The notes under the pieces: generated by a model
The model's input: only the letters and a program-made list of their open reading frames with translations
Databases searched by the model: none
Told to the model about the DNA's origin: nothing
Source: Bacteroidota bacterium
GTDB lineage: Bacteria > Bacteroidota > Bacteroidia > NS11-12g > UBA9320
Length of the DNA: 64,000 nt
Direction: 5' to 3'
NCBI GenBank assembly: GCA_016124755.1
Contig: WGNA01000004.1
Coordinates: 100,826-164,825, forward strand
Part shown: in pieces, positions 54,315 to 61,849 of the stretch
How positions within the stretch are numbered: the first letter of the stretch is position 1
Layout of the letters: each line of letters starts with the position of its first letter
Position numbers and translations under genes: made by a program

Positions 54315-55253
54315 CTAAAACAAAACTGAGTATCGAGTATTAAGCAGTGTTTCATACTTAGCTTTCATTTCATTTGAAAGCCATGATTTCTTTATCCAGT
54401 TCGTCGCCATTTTGTGCTGACCCTCGAATCGTTTGTAAACACCTTCGATTTGTTTCGGGGTCAAGCCCAATCTGGCAGCTAATTCTGTGAAATGAGATTT
54501 CTTTAATTTTCTTTTCTTGGCCGAAATGGTTAATGCTAATTCTTCAATATCGTCTTCGAGAACAATCGACACATTTAATAAATCATAGGCAGGAGCCAAT
54601 GTCCAGCCATGAGGGCCATTGATCATCGAGAAGTTTTTAAGGTGCATGTCGTTGTTCCCGGTTAAATAACAAAAGACAGTCAATTCGAAAAAACGGATTT
54701 TATCCAACATCGTATTTGCAGAATAATCATTAATGGCCTTCCCTATTTTTTCCATTGAACCTCTGTATTTGTCGAATGCCTCGGTAATCTGAAACATGTC
54801 AATCATGTGGATTTTCTTTCCGTCATCTGTTCGGTCAATTCTTTTCGTGATATACGACAACTCTCCGGAAGCCAGTCGGATTAACGAAGACGGCACAACG
54901 CTAATTCCAAATAATTCTGCTATTCTCATGGTGAGGTGTTCGTTTGCCGGAAGTTCCGGATAATCTGATGTTGGCGGTTTGAATATATAATTACCTCCCA
55001 GCATGCCCACCACATTAAACCGGCCGTCGGATTTTTCTTTTGAATCCTGTACAAGCGAAAGGGATAGTTTGGGTTGTACCCCGGGAACTGCAATACTTCT
55101 TTCAACTACCTTTTTAGCCAGCTCATTCATCTGGGCAAATGTGTAATCGATTTTAGGTGCTGTTGGTGTCCCGAAAAATACCTTTGAACATCGCGTATGA
55201 AAATCAACGCCTTCATCAATCGGTTCATAACAATACAAACACTTATTTTTCAT
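54315..55253 (-). CDS. hipT: HipT-like Ser/Thr kinase toxin
   Basis: 312 residues, the C-terminal kinase part of HipA as a separate protein. The N-terminus has a zinc-ribbon-like Cys5-x2-Cys8 and His19-x2-Cys22. The glycine-rich loop is SIAVPGVQPK (53-62), Lys92 (YIFKPP) is the ATP-binding Lys, Asp202 and Asn207 (NNDMHLKNF) the catalytic pair, and Asp224 (AYDLLN) the metal ligand. HipA/HipT kinases phosphorylate aminoacyl-tRNA synthetases (HipA: GltX, HipT: TrpS) and cause growth arrest. The Ser positions of the loop that autophosphorylate in HipA and HipT appear to be Ala and Pro. The start overlaps hipS by 11 bp. Confidence 0.88.
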   Translation of the reverse strand: MKNKCLYCYEPIDEGVDFHTRCSKVFFGTPTAPKIDYTFAQMNELAKKVVERSIAVPGVQPKLSLSLVQDSKEKSDGRFNVVGMLGGNYIFKPPTSDYPELPANEHLTMRIAELFGISVVPSSLIRLASGELSYITKRIDRTDDGKKIHMIDMFQITEAFDKYRGSMEKIGKAINDYSANTMLDKIRFFELTVFCYLTGNNDMHLKNFSMINGPHGWTLAPAYDLLNVSIVLEDDIEELALTISAKKRKLKKSHFTELAARLGLTPKQIEGVYKRFEGQHKMATNWIKKSWLSNEMKAKYETLLNTRYSVLF

Positions 55254-55584
55254 TTTGGTCGCTCTCGTTAATCGGGGTTACACTTACGGCACCGATACAA
55301 TTCTGACAACAGGCGAGTAATAATCCCATCCGGTCGTTTCGGTTGATTTTCCAGTTGCCAGACGCAATTTCAAGTAACCAACCTTCCGGGATCAATCCTT
55401 CAAAAAATGGGAATAACCTCTTTTCAACATAAGGCTCTTTTCTTACCGGCATTGTAAAGGTTATAAAGTCCGCCGGATGATTTTTTACATAACCGGAGTT
55501 GTACTGAAATACATATTCACCGTCATCTGTCTCCGTTATCTCTCCGGCTAATAAATCGTTGTAAAATACTTTTCCTCTTCTCAT
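55243..55584 (-). CDS. hipS: HipS-like small protein (HipA N-terminal subdomain)
   Basis: 113 residues, equal to the N-subdomain 1 of HipA: GKVFYNDLLAGEITE, then FPFFEGLIPEGWLLEIASGN and CIGAVSVTPI. In the E. coli HipBST system the separate HipS is the antitoxin that neutralises HipT. The ATG overlaps the hipB stop (ATGA) and the gene end overlaps hipT, so all three are translated together. Confidence 0.87.
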   Translation of the reverse strand: MRRGKVFYNDLLAGEITETDDGEYVFQYNSGYVKNHPADFITFTMPVRKEPYVEKRLFPFFEGLIPEGWLLEIASGNWKINRNDRMGLLLACCQNCIGAVSVTPINESDQNEK

Positions 55585-55790
55585 TCCTCTAACTCTTTTA
55601 TATTTACGGGTGCCAGTTCATGTCCGAACATGCTCAGCACGAGATTTACAGTCTCCAAATTCAGATTGGTTTTTCCCTGTTCTATTTTTCGTATAACGGT
55701 TAAGGCAACTCCGGACCTTTCTGCGAATTGTTCCTGAGTGAGATTAACTGCCTTCCGACGTTCTTTTACAAATTCAGATAATCGTTTCAT
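55581..55790 (-). CDS. hipB: HipB-like helix-turn-helix regulator
   Basis: 69 residues, one HTH_3/XRE domain (LTQEQFAERSGVALTVIRKIEQG), short compared with E. coli HipB (88). First gene of the hipB-hipS-hipT operon and its likely autorepressor. The ATG lies directly beside the first of three 18-bp repeats with 40-bp spacing, which are its probable operators. Confidence 0.88.
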   Translation of the reverse strand: MKRLSEFVKERRKAVNLTQEQFAERSGVALTVIRKIEQGKTNLNLETVNLVLSMFGHELAPVNIKELEE

Positions 55791-55888
55791 TATATGTAAA
55801 TGAATATAAAGTGTCTCAAATATACTTAACTATATGTTTATGCGTATAGTTTTTTAAAAATATGAGGTATTATATGTTAATGGATATA
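55791..55888 (-). promoter_or_regulatory. Triple operator array upstream of hipB
   Basis: Three copies of TATATGTNNATGNNTATA at 55791-55808, 55831-55848 and 55871-55888, each exactly 40 bp from the next. Each is an imperfect inverted repeat with TATA ends. The first touches the hipB start codon. Outside the copies the DNA is unrelated apart from A/T richness. HipB proteins bind short TATCC-type palindromes, so binding by this HipB is a reasonable inference. Confidence 0.65.
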
Positions 55889-56037
55889 GTGAATGTCGTG
55901 TGAAATTGTTTGAAAGCTTTCCAAATTACCCGAAGAATTACAATCAGTCTGCACGTAAGATTAAACAAAAGTGTAAAACCTAAAAGACTCTATCTGTAAT
56001 GAAAAGGTGATATGTTTCATCGTATCTCAACTTTCTT

Positions 56038-56045
56038 TAGTTTTG
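56038..56045 (+). promoter_or_regulatory. -7 box of the formate dehydrogenase operon
   Basis: TAGTTTTG, a perfect TAnnTTTG match, 23 nt before the ATG, with TTTC about 20 bp upstream. Confidence 0.45.
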
Positions 56046-56068
56046 GGAATTGATCAAAAAGATCACCT

Positions 56069-57718
56069 ATGTCTAAGAATCTAAGTAAGCTATCGGGGCG
56101 GAAGGGTTTGGAGAACAACCTGTTCGACAGGCTGGGATCGGAAGCTGCGGAAACCGGAACCATTGAAAGATCAACGGCCAAAGAACTCGCCGATGAATAT
56201 CTCATGGGGAAGGCCAATATTTATGGAGTTACCACTTTCTACGACTTTCTGAAACCCGAAAACAAGGGAAAGGAAATTTACGTCTGCAACGGAAGCACTT
56301 GTTTGCTGGCCGGAACGCAGGATGATGTGTACCACAAAATTTCGGAAAAGTTTAATGCCGATCAGATCGGACACATGTGCTGTCTCGGGCGATGCCATGA
56401 GAACAGCTCGTTTCATTATAAGGGGAGAAATTACTCCGGCGACTCGATCAATAAGCTGGATGAAATCGTTCGCAACCGATCAATTTTCAACGATGATTAT
56501 CATGTTGAATATTATGGTGAACAAATTCTGACCGGACTCTTCAAAGGGCCGGAAGCTGTGCGGGATGTAATGCGAAAAGCGATCAACATGTCTTCGCTGC
56601 AATGTCTCGAAGAAATAAAAACCTCGAATGTGCGGGGAAGGGGAGGTGCGGGTTTTCCTGCCGGATTTAAACTCGACAGTTGCCGCAAGGAACAGGATGA
56701 TGAGAAATACATCGTATGCAACGCCGATGAAGGAGATCCAGGCGCATTTTCAGACCGCTATCTTTTAGAACATCAGCCATGGAGCGTGATCGCCGGAATG
56801 ATGATCGCCGGTTTCATTACCGGAGCTCGTTGGGGTGTTTTGTACATACGTGCCGAATATCCGGAATGCATCCGGGTTTGTGAAAATGCCGTACGCGATC
56901 TGGTAAATCTCGGTTTGCTGGGCGAGCGAATTCTCGACTCCGACTTTTCTTTTAAACTAAAAGTGATAAAGGCAAAAGGTGCCTATATCTGCGGAGAGGA
57001 AACTTCATTGCTTTCTTCCATTGAAGGTCAGCGTGCCGAAGTGCGTGTTCGTCCGCCTTACCCGACTCAAAAAGGACTTTTTCAGAAGCCTACGGTAGTC
57101 AACAACGTTGAAACACTCGCGGCATACACACACATTATTAATAAAGGAGGAAGCTGGTACCGCTCGATCGGAACGGAAAAATCTTCGGGAACCAAACTCG
57201 TTTCGCTCGATTCGTTTTTTAACCGCCCGGGTATGTACGAAGTGAACATGGGAACTCCACTTTCGTATGTTATTAATGAACTTGGTGGCGGATTTAAAAC
57301 ACCGGTAAAGGCAATGCACATCGGCGGACCACTCGGTGGATTGGTTCCTTTGGGCGAAATCGATAAAATCAACATGTCGTTTGAATCCTTTTCGGAAAAC
57401 GGCTTTTTAATGGGGCACGCTTCTGTAGTGAGCATTCCACAGGATTTCCCTTTGATAAAATATCTGGAGCATTTGTTTGAGTTCACGGCAGCCGAAAGTT
57501 GCGGAAAGTGTTTCCCTTGCCGGCTGGGTTCGGTTCGGGGAATGGAGATGCTCAGGAAATCACAGAACGAAGATTACAAAATGGATCTGGAACTTTTTAC
57601 CGATCTTTTAAATACAATGGAACAGGGTTCACTCTGCGCATTAGGTGGCGGACTTCCGTTGCCGGTTAAAAATGCACTGGCCCATTTTGAAGATGAATTG
57701 AAACCTTATTTCGGATAA
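56069..57718 (+). CDS. Formate dehydrogenase diaphorase subunit, FdsG-FdsB (NuoE-NuoF) fusion
   Basis: 549 residues. The N-terminal 120 are a NuoE/FdsG thioredoxin-like [2Fe-2S] domain with Cys73, Cys78, Cys105 and Cys109. The rest is NuoF/FdsB: FMN-binding GRGGAGFPAGFK, NADEGDPGAFSDRYLLE for NAD(H), then the [4Fe-4S] ligands in ESCGKCFPCR and SLCALGG. It passes electrons from the molybdenum subunit to NAD+. It could in principle be an NDH-1 or hydrogenase module, but the next gene is a formate dehydrogenase alpha subunit, 18 bp away. Probably cytoplasmic. Confidence 0.9.
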   Translation: MSKNLSKLSGRKGLENNLFDRLGSEAAETGTIERSTAKELADEYLMGKANIYGVTTFYDFLKPENKGKEIYVCNGSTCLLAGTQDDVYHKISEKFNADQIGHMCCLGRCHENSSFHYKGRNYSGDSINKLDEIVRNRSIFNDDYHVEYYGEQILTGLFKGPEAVRDVMRKAINMSSLQCLEEIKTSNVRGRGGAGFPAGFKLDSCRKEQDDEKYIVCNADEGDPGAFSDRYLLEHQPWSVIAGMMIAGFITGARWGVLYIRAEYPECIRVCENAVRDLVNLGLLGERILDSDFSFKLKVIKAKGAYICGEETSLLSSIEGQRAEVRVRPPYPTQKGLFQKPTVVNNVETLAAYTHIINKGGSWYRSIGTEKSSGTKLVSLDSFFNRPGMYEVNMGTPLSYVINELGGGFKTPVKAMHIGGPLGGLVPLGEIDKINMSFESFSENGFLMGHASVVSIPQDFPLIKYLEHLFEFTAAESCGKCFPCRLGSVRGMEMLRKSQNEDYKMDLELFTDLLNTMEQGSLCALGGGLPLPVKNALAHFEDELKPYFG

Positions 57719-57736
57719 GCAAGAGATACCACAGTT

Positions 57737-60490
57737 ATGAGCAAGATTGCCTATATAAACGACGAACCGTTTCCTTTTGAGGAAGGTGTCACCATATTAA
57801 ATTTCGTAAAGGAAAATAAGAACAAACGCGCTATACCTACTTTGTGCGATGCACCGAATCTCGATCCGTTCGGGTCGTGTCGTGTTTGTAGCGTGGAAGT
57901 GGCGCTTCAGCAAGGCGGCAAAACCAAAACCATGGCTTCATGCCACACGCCGCTCACGGAAGGAATGTATGTTTACACCGATACTCCTTCGGTAAAGAAA
58001 CTGCGCAAAAACATTGTCGAATTGGTTTTAACTGACCACCCGCTCGACTGCCTTACCTGTGAGGTTAACGGTAACTGCGAACTGCAAACTGTTGCTGCGG
58101 AAGTCGGAATACGGGAAGTTCGATACCCGGAAGGCAAAACACATCTCGACCGCCATAAAGATCACAGTCATCCTTACATGACTTCAGATCTTTCAAAGTG
58201 CATCAATTGTTACCGATGCGTTCGGGCATGTGATGAAGTGCAGGGACAATTCGTATTGACAATGGCCGGTCGAGGTTTCGATAGCCACATTGCAAAAGGC
58301 ATTGAACAAACGTTCTTCGAATCGGATTGCGTGAGTTGTGGTGCCTGTGCACAAGCATGTCCTACGTCGGCAATCAGCGATGTATTTCAGTCTAAATCTA
58401 TCGCTAAGGCAAAGACAACCCGAACCATCTGTACATACTGTGGTGTGGGTTGTAACCTCGAAGTGGCGACGGATGGAAGCAACGAAATTCTCAGCATTCG
58501 TGCTCCGTATGAAGCAGAAGCAAACGGAGGACACACTTGTCTGAAAGGTAGATACGCTTTCAAATTTTACAATCACCCGGATCGCCTTCGCAGTCCGATG
58601 ATCAAGAATAAAAAAACCGGAGAATTTGTTGAGGTTTCATGGGATGAAGCATATACCTACATCACCAACGAACTCAATCGAATTAAGTCTACAAGCGGTC
58701 CGGATGCGATTGCCGGAATTTCCTCAGCGCGAACGCCGAACGAAGAAAACTACCTGATGCAGAAATTCATCAGGGCAGTTGTGGGAACTAATAACATCGA
58801 CTGTTGTGCGCGGGTATGTCACTCTCCAACTGCATTGGGGATGCAGCGTGCTTTTGGAACCGGCGCGGCAACCAACAGCATCCACGATCTGGAATACACC
58901 GATTGTATTTTGGTGATTGGCGCCAACCCGACGGATGCGCATCCGGTAACAGGAGCCAAGATCAAGCAGAAGTTCATGAAAGGCGTTACGAGTATCGTCA
59001 TCGACCCGAGAAGAATTGAATTAGCCAAATACGCAACTTATCATCTTCAGCTTCGTCCGGGAACTAACGTGGCCATGCTGAACATGATGTTGTATTATGT
59101 GATTACTGATGGTTTGGTTGATGAAAACTTTGTTAAAAACAGAACCGAAGGATTTGAAGAACTCAAAGAAGAAATTCTAAGAATCGATATTGACGCACTA
59201 GAAGCCATTACCGGTGTTGACCGAAACTTGGTTCGCGAAGCCACCCGTGCGTATGCAACTGCAAAGGCAGCGATGGAATTCCACGGATTGGGAGTTACCG
59301 AACATTCACAGGGAACTTTTGCCATTCAGTTGATTGCTGATTTGGCAATGATTACAGGAAACATTGGTAAACCAGGTGCAGGAGTAAATCCGTTGCGCGG
59401 ACAAAACAACGTTCAGGGAGCGGCCGACATGGGAGCGCAACCGCATCAGGGCGCAGGTTATCTCGATGTAACGGATCCGGAGGTAAATCATCGATACAAC
59501 ACTTTTTATAAGAGAGAAGTTCCGAGTCATATCGGATACAAAATTCCGGAGATGTTTGATGCCGCAATCAACGGTGATCTGAAGGCATTGTGGATTATCG
59601 GAGAAGATGTGGTGCAAACCGATCCGAATACAAACAAGGTTATTAAAGCCATGAACAGTGTTGATCTCCTCGTGGTTCAGGAACTGTTTATGACCGAAAC
59701 AGCGAAACACGCAACTGTGATTTTGCCGGGTGCAAGTTTCCTTGAAAAAGAGGGAACGTTCACAAACGGAGAGAGACGAATTCAACGGGTGAATCGGGTT
59801 GTGGAGCCGTTGCCGGGAACCAAACCCGATGGACAGATCATCGTCGATATTATGAATCGAATGGGTTACGAACAACCGGATTATACCGCTGCCGGTGTTC
59901 TGGAAGAAGTGTCTCAGATCGTTCCATTCTTCGCCGGTGTTAAATGGGAAGAACTCGGAGATAATGGCAAACAATGGCCGGTAAAACCCGACGGAACCGA
60001 CACCAAGATGTTGCATACCGATTCATTCAAACGGGGTCTGGGATTGTTCACGTACTTTCCATTTCAGGAGTCGAAAGAGATCATCACTTATCAAAAAGAT
60101 TATCCGTACATCATCACAACAAACCGGGAACTGGAACACTACAACTGTGGTGCGATGACCCGAAGAACCGGCAACGTTGAAATTCTTACGGAAGATGTGT
60201 TGATGATCAATCCCGATGATGCGGCCAAAGAAGGTATTGCTGATGGCGATATGGTTTGCGTGGAATCACCTCGCGGCAAAGTGGATATTAAGGCGTTTGT
60301 AACAGACGAAATGAAGCCTGGTATTCTCAGTTCAACCTTCCACTTCCCGGAAGTTATGTTGAACATTATTACTTCGGATGAACACTGTTCGGAAGCGCTT
60401 TGTCCGGAATACAAAGTGGTTAGCTGCCGTATTCGTAAAGCGCGAAAAACTCATCTGCGCAAGGCCGGCGAACTGGAAGAAGTTCATTAA
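57737..60490 (+). CDS. NAD-linked formate dehydrogenase, molybdenum (alpha) subunit
   Basis: 917 residues. N-terminal NuoG-like [2Fe-2S] domain (SCRVCSVEV, ASCHTPL), a [4Fe-4S] site (DCLTCEVNGNCELQ), two ferredoxin-type clusters (CINCYRCVRAC, CVSCGACAQACP), then the molybdopterin domain with [4Fe-4S] CTYCGVGC and the metal-ligand Cys361 in CARVCHSPTA. The His after Cys361 is also catalytic. Cys, not selenocysteine, is encoded. It oxidises formate to CO2 (or the reverse) and depends on FdhD. FdhF/FdsA type; electrons go to the fused subunit upstream. No signal peptide, so cytoplasmic. Confidence 0.94.
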   Translation: MSKIAYINDEPFPFEEGVTILNFVKENKNKRAIPTLCDAPNLDPFGSCRVCSVEVALQQGGKTKTMASCHTPLTEGMYVYTDTPSVKKLRKNIVELVLTDHPLDCLTCEVNGNCELQTVAAEVGIREVRYPEGKTHLDRHKDHSHPYMTSDLSKCINCYRCVRACDEVQGQFVLTMAGRGFDSHIAKGIEQTFFESDCVSCGACAQACPTSAISDVFQSKSIAKAKTTRTICTYCGVGCNLEVATDGSNEILSIRAPYEAEANGGHTCLKGRYAFKFYNHPDRLRSPMIKNKKTGEFVEVSWDEAYTYITNELNRIKSTSGPDAIAGISSARTPNEENYLMQKFIRAVVGTNNIDCCARVCHSPTALGMQRAFGTGAATNSIHDLEYTDCILVIGANPTDAHPVTGAKIKQKFMKGVTSIVIDPRRIELAKYATYHLQLRPGTNVAMLNMMLYYVITDGLVDENFVKNRTEGFEELKEEILRIDIDALEAITGVDRNLVREATRAYATAKAAMEFHGLGVTEHSQGTFAIQLIADLAMITGNIGKPGAGVNPLRGQNNVQGAADMGAQPHQGAGYLDVTDPEVNHRYNTFYKREVPSHIGYKIPEMFDAAINGDLKALWIIGEDVVQTDPNTNKVIKAMNSVDLLVVQELFMTETAKHATVILPGASFLEKEGTFTNGERRIQRVNRVVEPLPGTKPDGQIIVDIMNRMGYEQPDYTAAGVLEEVSQIVPFFAGVKWEELGDNGKQWPVKPDGTDTKMLHTDSFKRGLGLFTYFPFQESKEIITYQKDYPYIITTNRELEHYNCGAMTRRTGNVEILTEDVLMINPDDAAKEGIADGDMVCVESPRGKVDIKAFVTDEMKPGILSSTFHFPEVMLNIITSDEHCSEALCPEYKVVSCRIRKARKTHLRKAGELEEVH

Positions 60491-60502
60491 TCTTCTTCAG
60501 GA

Positions 60503-61114
60503 ATGAATCACGTATTACAGGACTTTTGGAAGAAGAATCTTCTCGTCCTGTTGGTGCTTTTTGCGTTTGGGCTAACAATGGAGTTCAGCGGCTGTAAATC
60601 GGTTCCGGAAGAATCGGAAGCAATTCAGCAATTAGATGAATCCATAGTTAATTTTCTGAAATCGAAAGATTCGGTTAAAGTCGAGCGAAATCATTTTCAG
60701 GTTTATCTTCTCGATACGGTTTTGGCTAAGGTCTGGTTAAATAATGCGCTTGACACGGTTAATCAAAAACTGCTGATGCGGGACAGTCTCATGAAAAAAG
60801 CAGATGATTACGATCGGGATTCGAAAACCATTCAGCAATTTATGCCGCACGATGTTGACGCACAGTATATGCAGATTGTCGCGTCTCAAATGCGGCTTCA
60901 GGTAATGCAATGGGAGAAAACCAAAGACAGTCTGGTTCAGGCTTTACAGGAAATAAAAAGTGATGAAATACTTTGGGTAGAATGCATTTGTTCGTTTGAT
61001 GAAAAGAAAGTCGACAGCGACGAACTGGCCCATCCGGAATATTACAAAGTGCATCTCAACGAAAGGTTTGAAGTAGTTTCTGCAGAAAAAACGGATCCCA
61101 CTTCTTCTAATTAA
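60503..61114 (+). CDS. Lipoprotein of unknown function, third gene of the formate operon
   Basis: 203 residues. Hydrophobic segment and lipobox FSGC (Cys31), then a helical and charged region with long spacing of Asp, Lys and Gln (DSLMKKADDYDRDSKTIQQF) that suggests a coiled coil. Family not recognised. It starts 12 bp after the dehydrogenase stop, so it is likely co-transcribed, but no role in formate metabolism is evident. Confidence 0.65.
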   Translation: MNHVLQDFWKKNLLVLLVLFAFGLTMEFSGCKSVPEESEAIQQLDESIVNFLKSKDSVKVERNHFQVYLLDTVLAKVWLNNALDTVNQKLLMRDSLMKKADDYDRDSKTIQQFMPHDVDAQYMQIVASQMRLQVMQWEKTKDSLVQALQEIKSDEILWVECICSFDEKKVDSDELAHPEYYKVHLNERFEVVSAEKTDPTSSN

Positions 61115-61121
61115 AGTGCAT

Positions 61122-61146
61122 AAAAAAAAGGCCGACAAAGTCGGCC
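61122..61146 (-). terminator. Rho-independent terminator of the 61187 gene
   Basis: On the minus strand GGCCGA-CTTTG-TCGGCC followed by eight T. It also gives a hairpin on the plus strand 15 bp after the lipoprotein stop, with a weaker T run. Confidence 0.85.
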
Positions 61147-61186
61147 TCTTAATTTATTAATTCTTTTAATTCTTAATTAAGAAAAC

Positions 61187-61684
61187 TCAGGCTTCTTTTC
61201 CGCCTTTAAGTTCGTCTTGCCAGGTTTTGAGTTCATCCCATTTCCCTTCAGCAGCCATTTCAGCTTGTTTTGGCCAGGTAGCAGGATCGTGAGCTGCAAA
61301 GTTTCCTTCTGCGTTATCCAGAATCTCACGGATTTTTTCCGGAGTAGATGCAGCTAAATCAGCAAATGTGAGAATGCCGGCTTCGTTAAGAACGGTAGCG
61401 ATTTTAGGACCGATACCTTCTACTTCGTTCAATTTGTCGACAGCAGGAGCCGCAACCTCAGAAGCTACTTCTTCCACTTTTTTTGATTCCTTAGCAGCAG
61501 TTGCAGGAGCCGATTTCAAAGACTTTGCGATTGTCATCACGTCTTCTTCCAGAATTACTCCGGATTCATCTTTATACGGAGATTTAATGAAAATACGGCT
61601 AACGTTTCTCTTAATCTCTTTTACTCTTTCCTTCGCTCGGGTCTTATTTCTTCTCGCTTTTCGCTCTAATCTGGTAACAGTCAT
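61187..61684 (-). CDS. Helix-hairpin-helix domain protein
   Basis: 165 residues. Very basic N-terminus (RLERKARRNKTRAKERVKEI), an Ala/Glu/Lys-rich linker, then a helix-hairpin-helix unit LNEVEGIGPKIATVLNEAGI and a conserved tail (NAEGNFAAHDPATWPKQAEM). Such C-terminal domains (DUF4332-like) occur in Bacteroidota, sometimes joined to ribosomal proteins. It is probably cytoplasmic and binds nucleic acid; this is inference from the basic part and HhH fold. Confidence 0.75.
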   Translation of the reverse strand: MTVTRLERKARRNKTRAKERVKEIKRNVSRIFIKSPYKDESGVILEEDVMTIAKSLKSAPATAAKESKKVEEVASEVAAPAVDKLNEVEGIGPKIATVLNEAGILTFADLAASTPEKIREILDNAEGNFAAHDPATWPKQAEMAAEGKWDELKTWQDELKGGKEA

Positions 61685-61703
61685 CGCTTAAAAATTTGGT
61701 GGG

Positions 61704-61711
61704 CAAAATTA
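61704..61711 (-). promoter_or_regulatory. -7 box of the HhH gene
   Basis: On the minus strand TAATTTTG (perfect TAnnTTTG), 19 nt before the ATG at 61684. Confidence 0.45.
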
Positions 61712-61826
61712 GAATTTTTTCGTTTCGAAAACCACATCTACGAATTCTTTTTGTAAATGGTGGAAAAACGACCGGCAAAAGGGAAAATCAAACAGCTTCC
61801 TGAACGTATCGAGACCTGTACTTGCC

Positions 61827-61834
61827 TAATTTTG
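61827..61834 (+). promoter_or_regulatory. -7 box of trkA
   Basis: TAATTTTG (perfect TAnnTTTG), 15 nt before the ATG of trkA. No clear -33 element. Confidence 0.45.
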
Positions 61835-61849
61835 CCCGAATAGTAGCAC

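Noticed and set aside
58802-58822. Selenocysteine-type formate dehydrogenase
   Set aside because: The metal-ligand codon at 58817-58819 is TGT (Cys), not TGA.
59306-60016. 236-codon minus-strand frame
   Set aside because: Antisense to the formate dehydrogenase alpha subunit; Cys/His/Asn-rich translation typical of a shadow frame.
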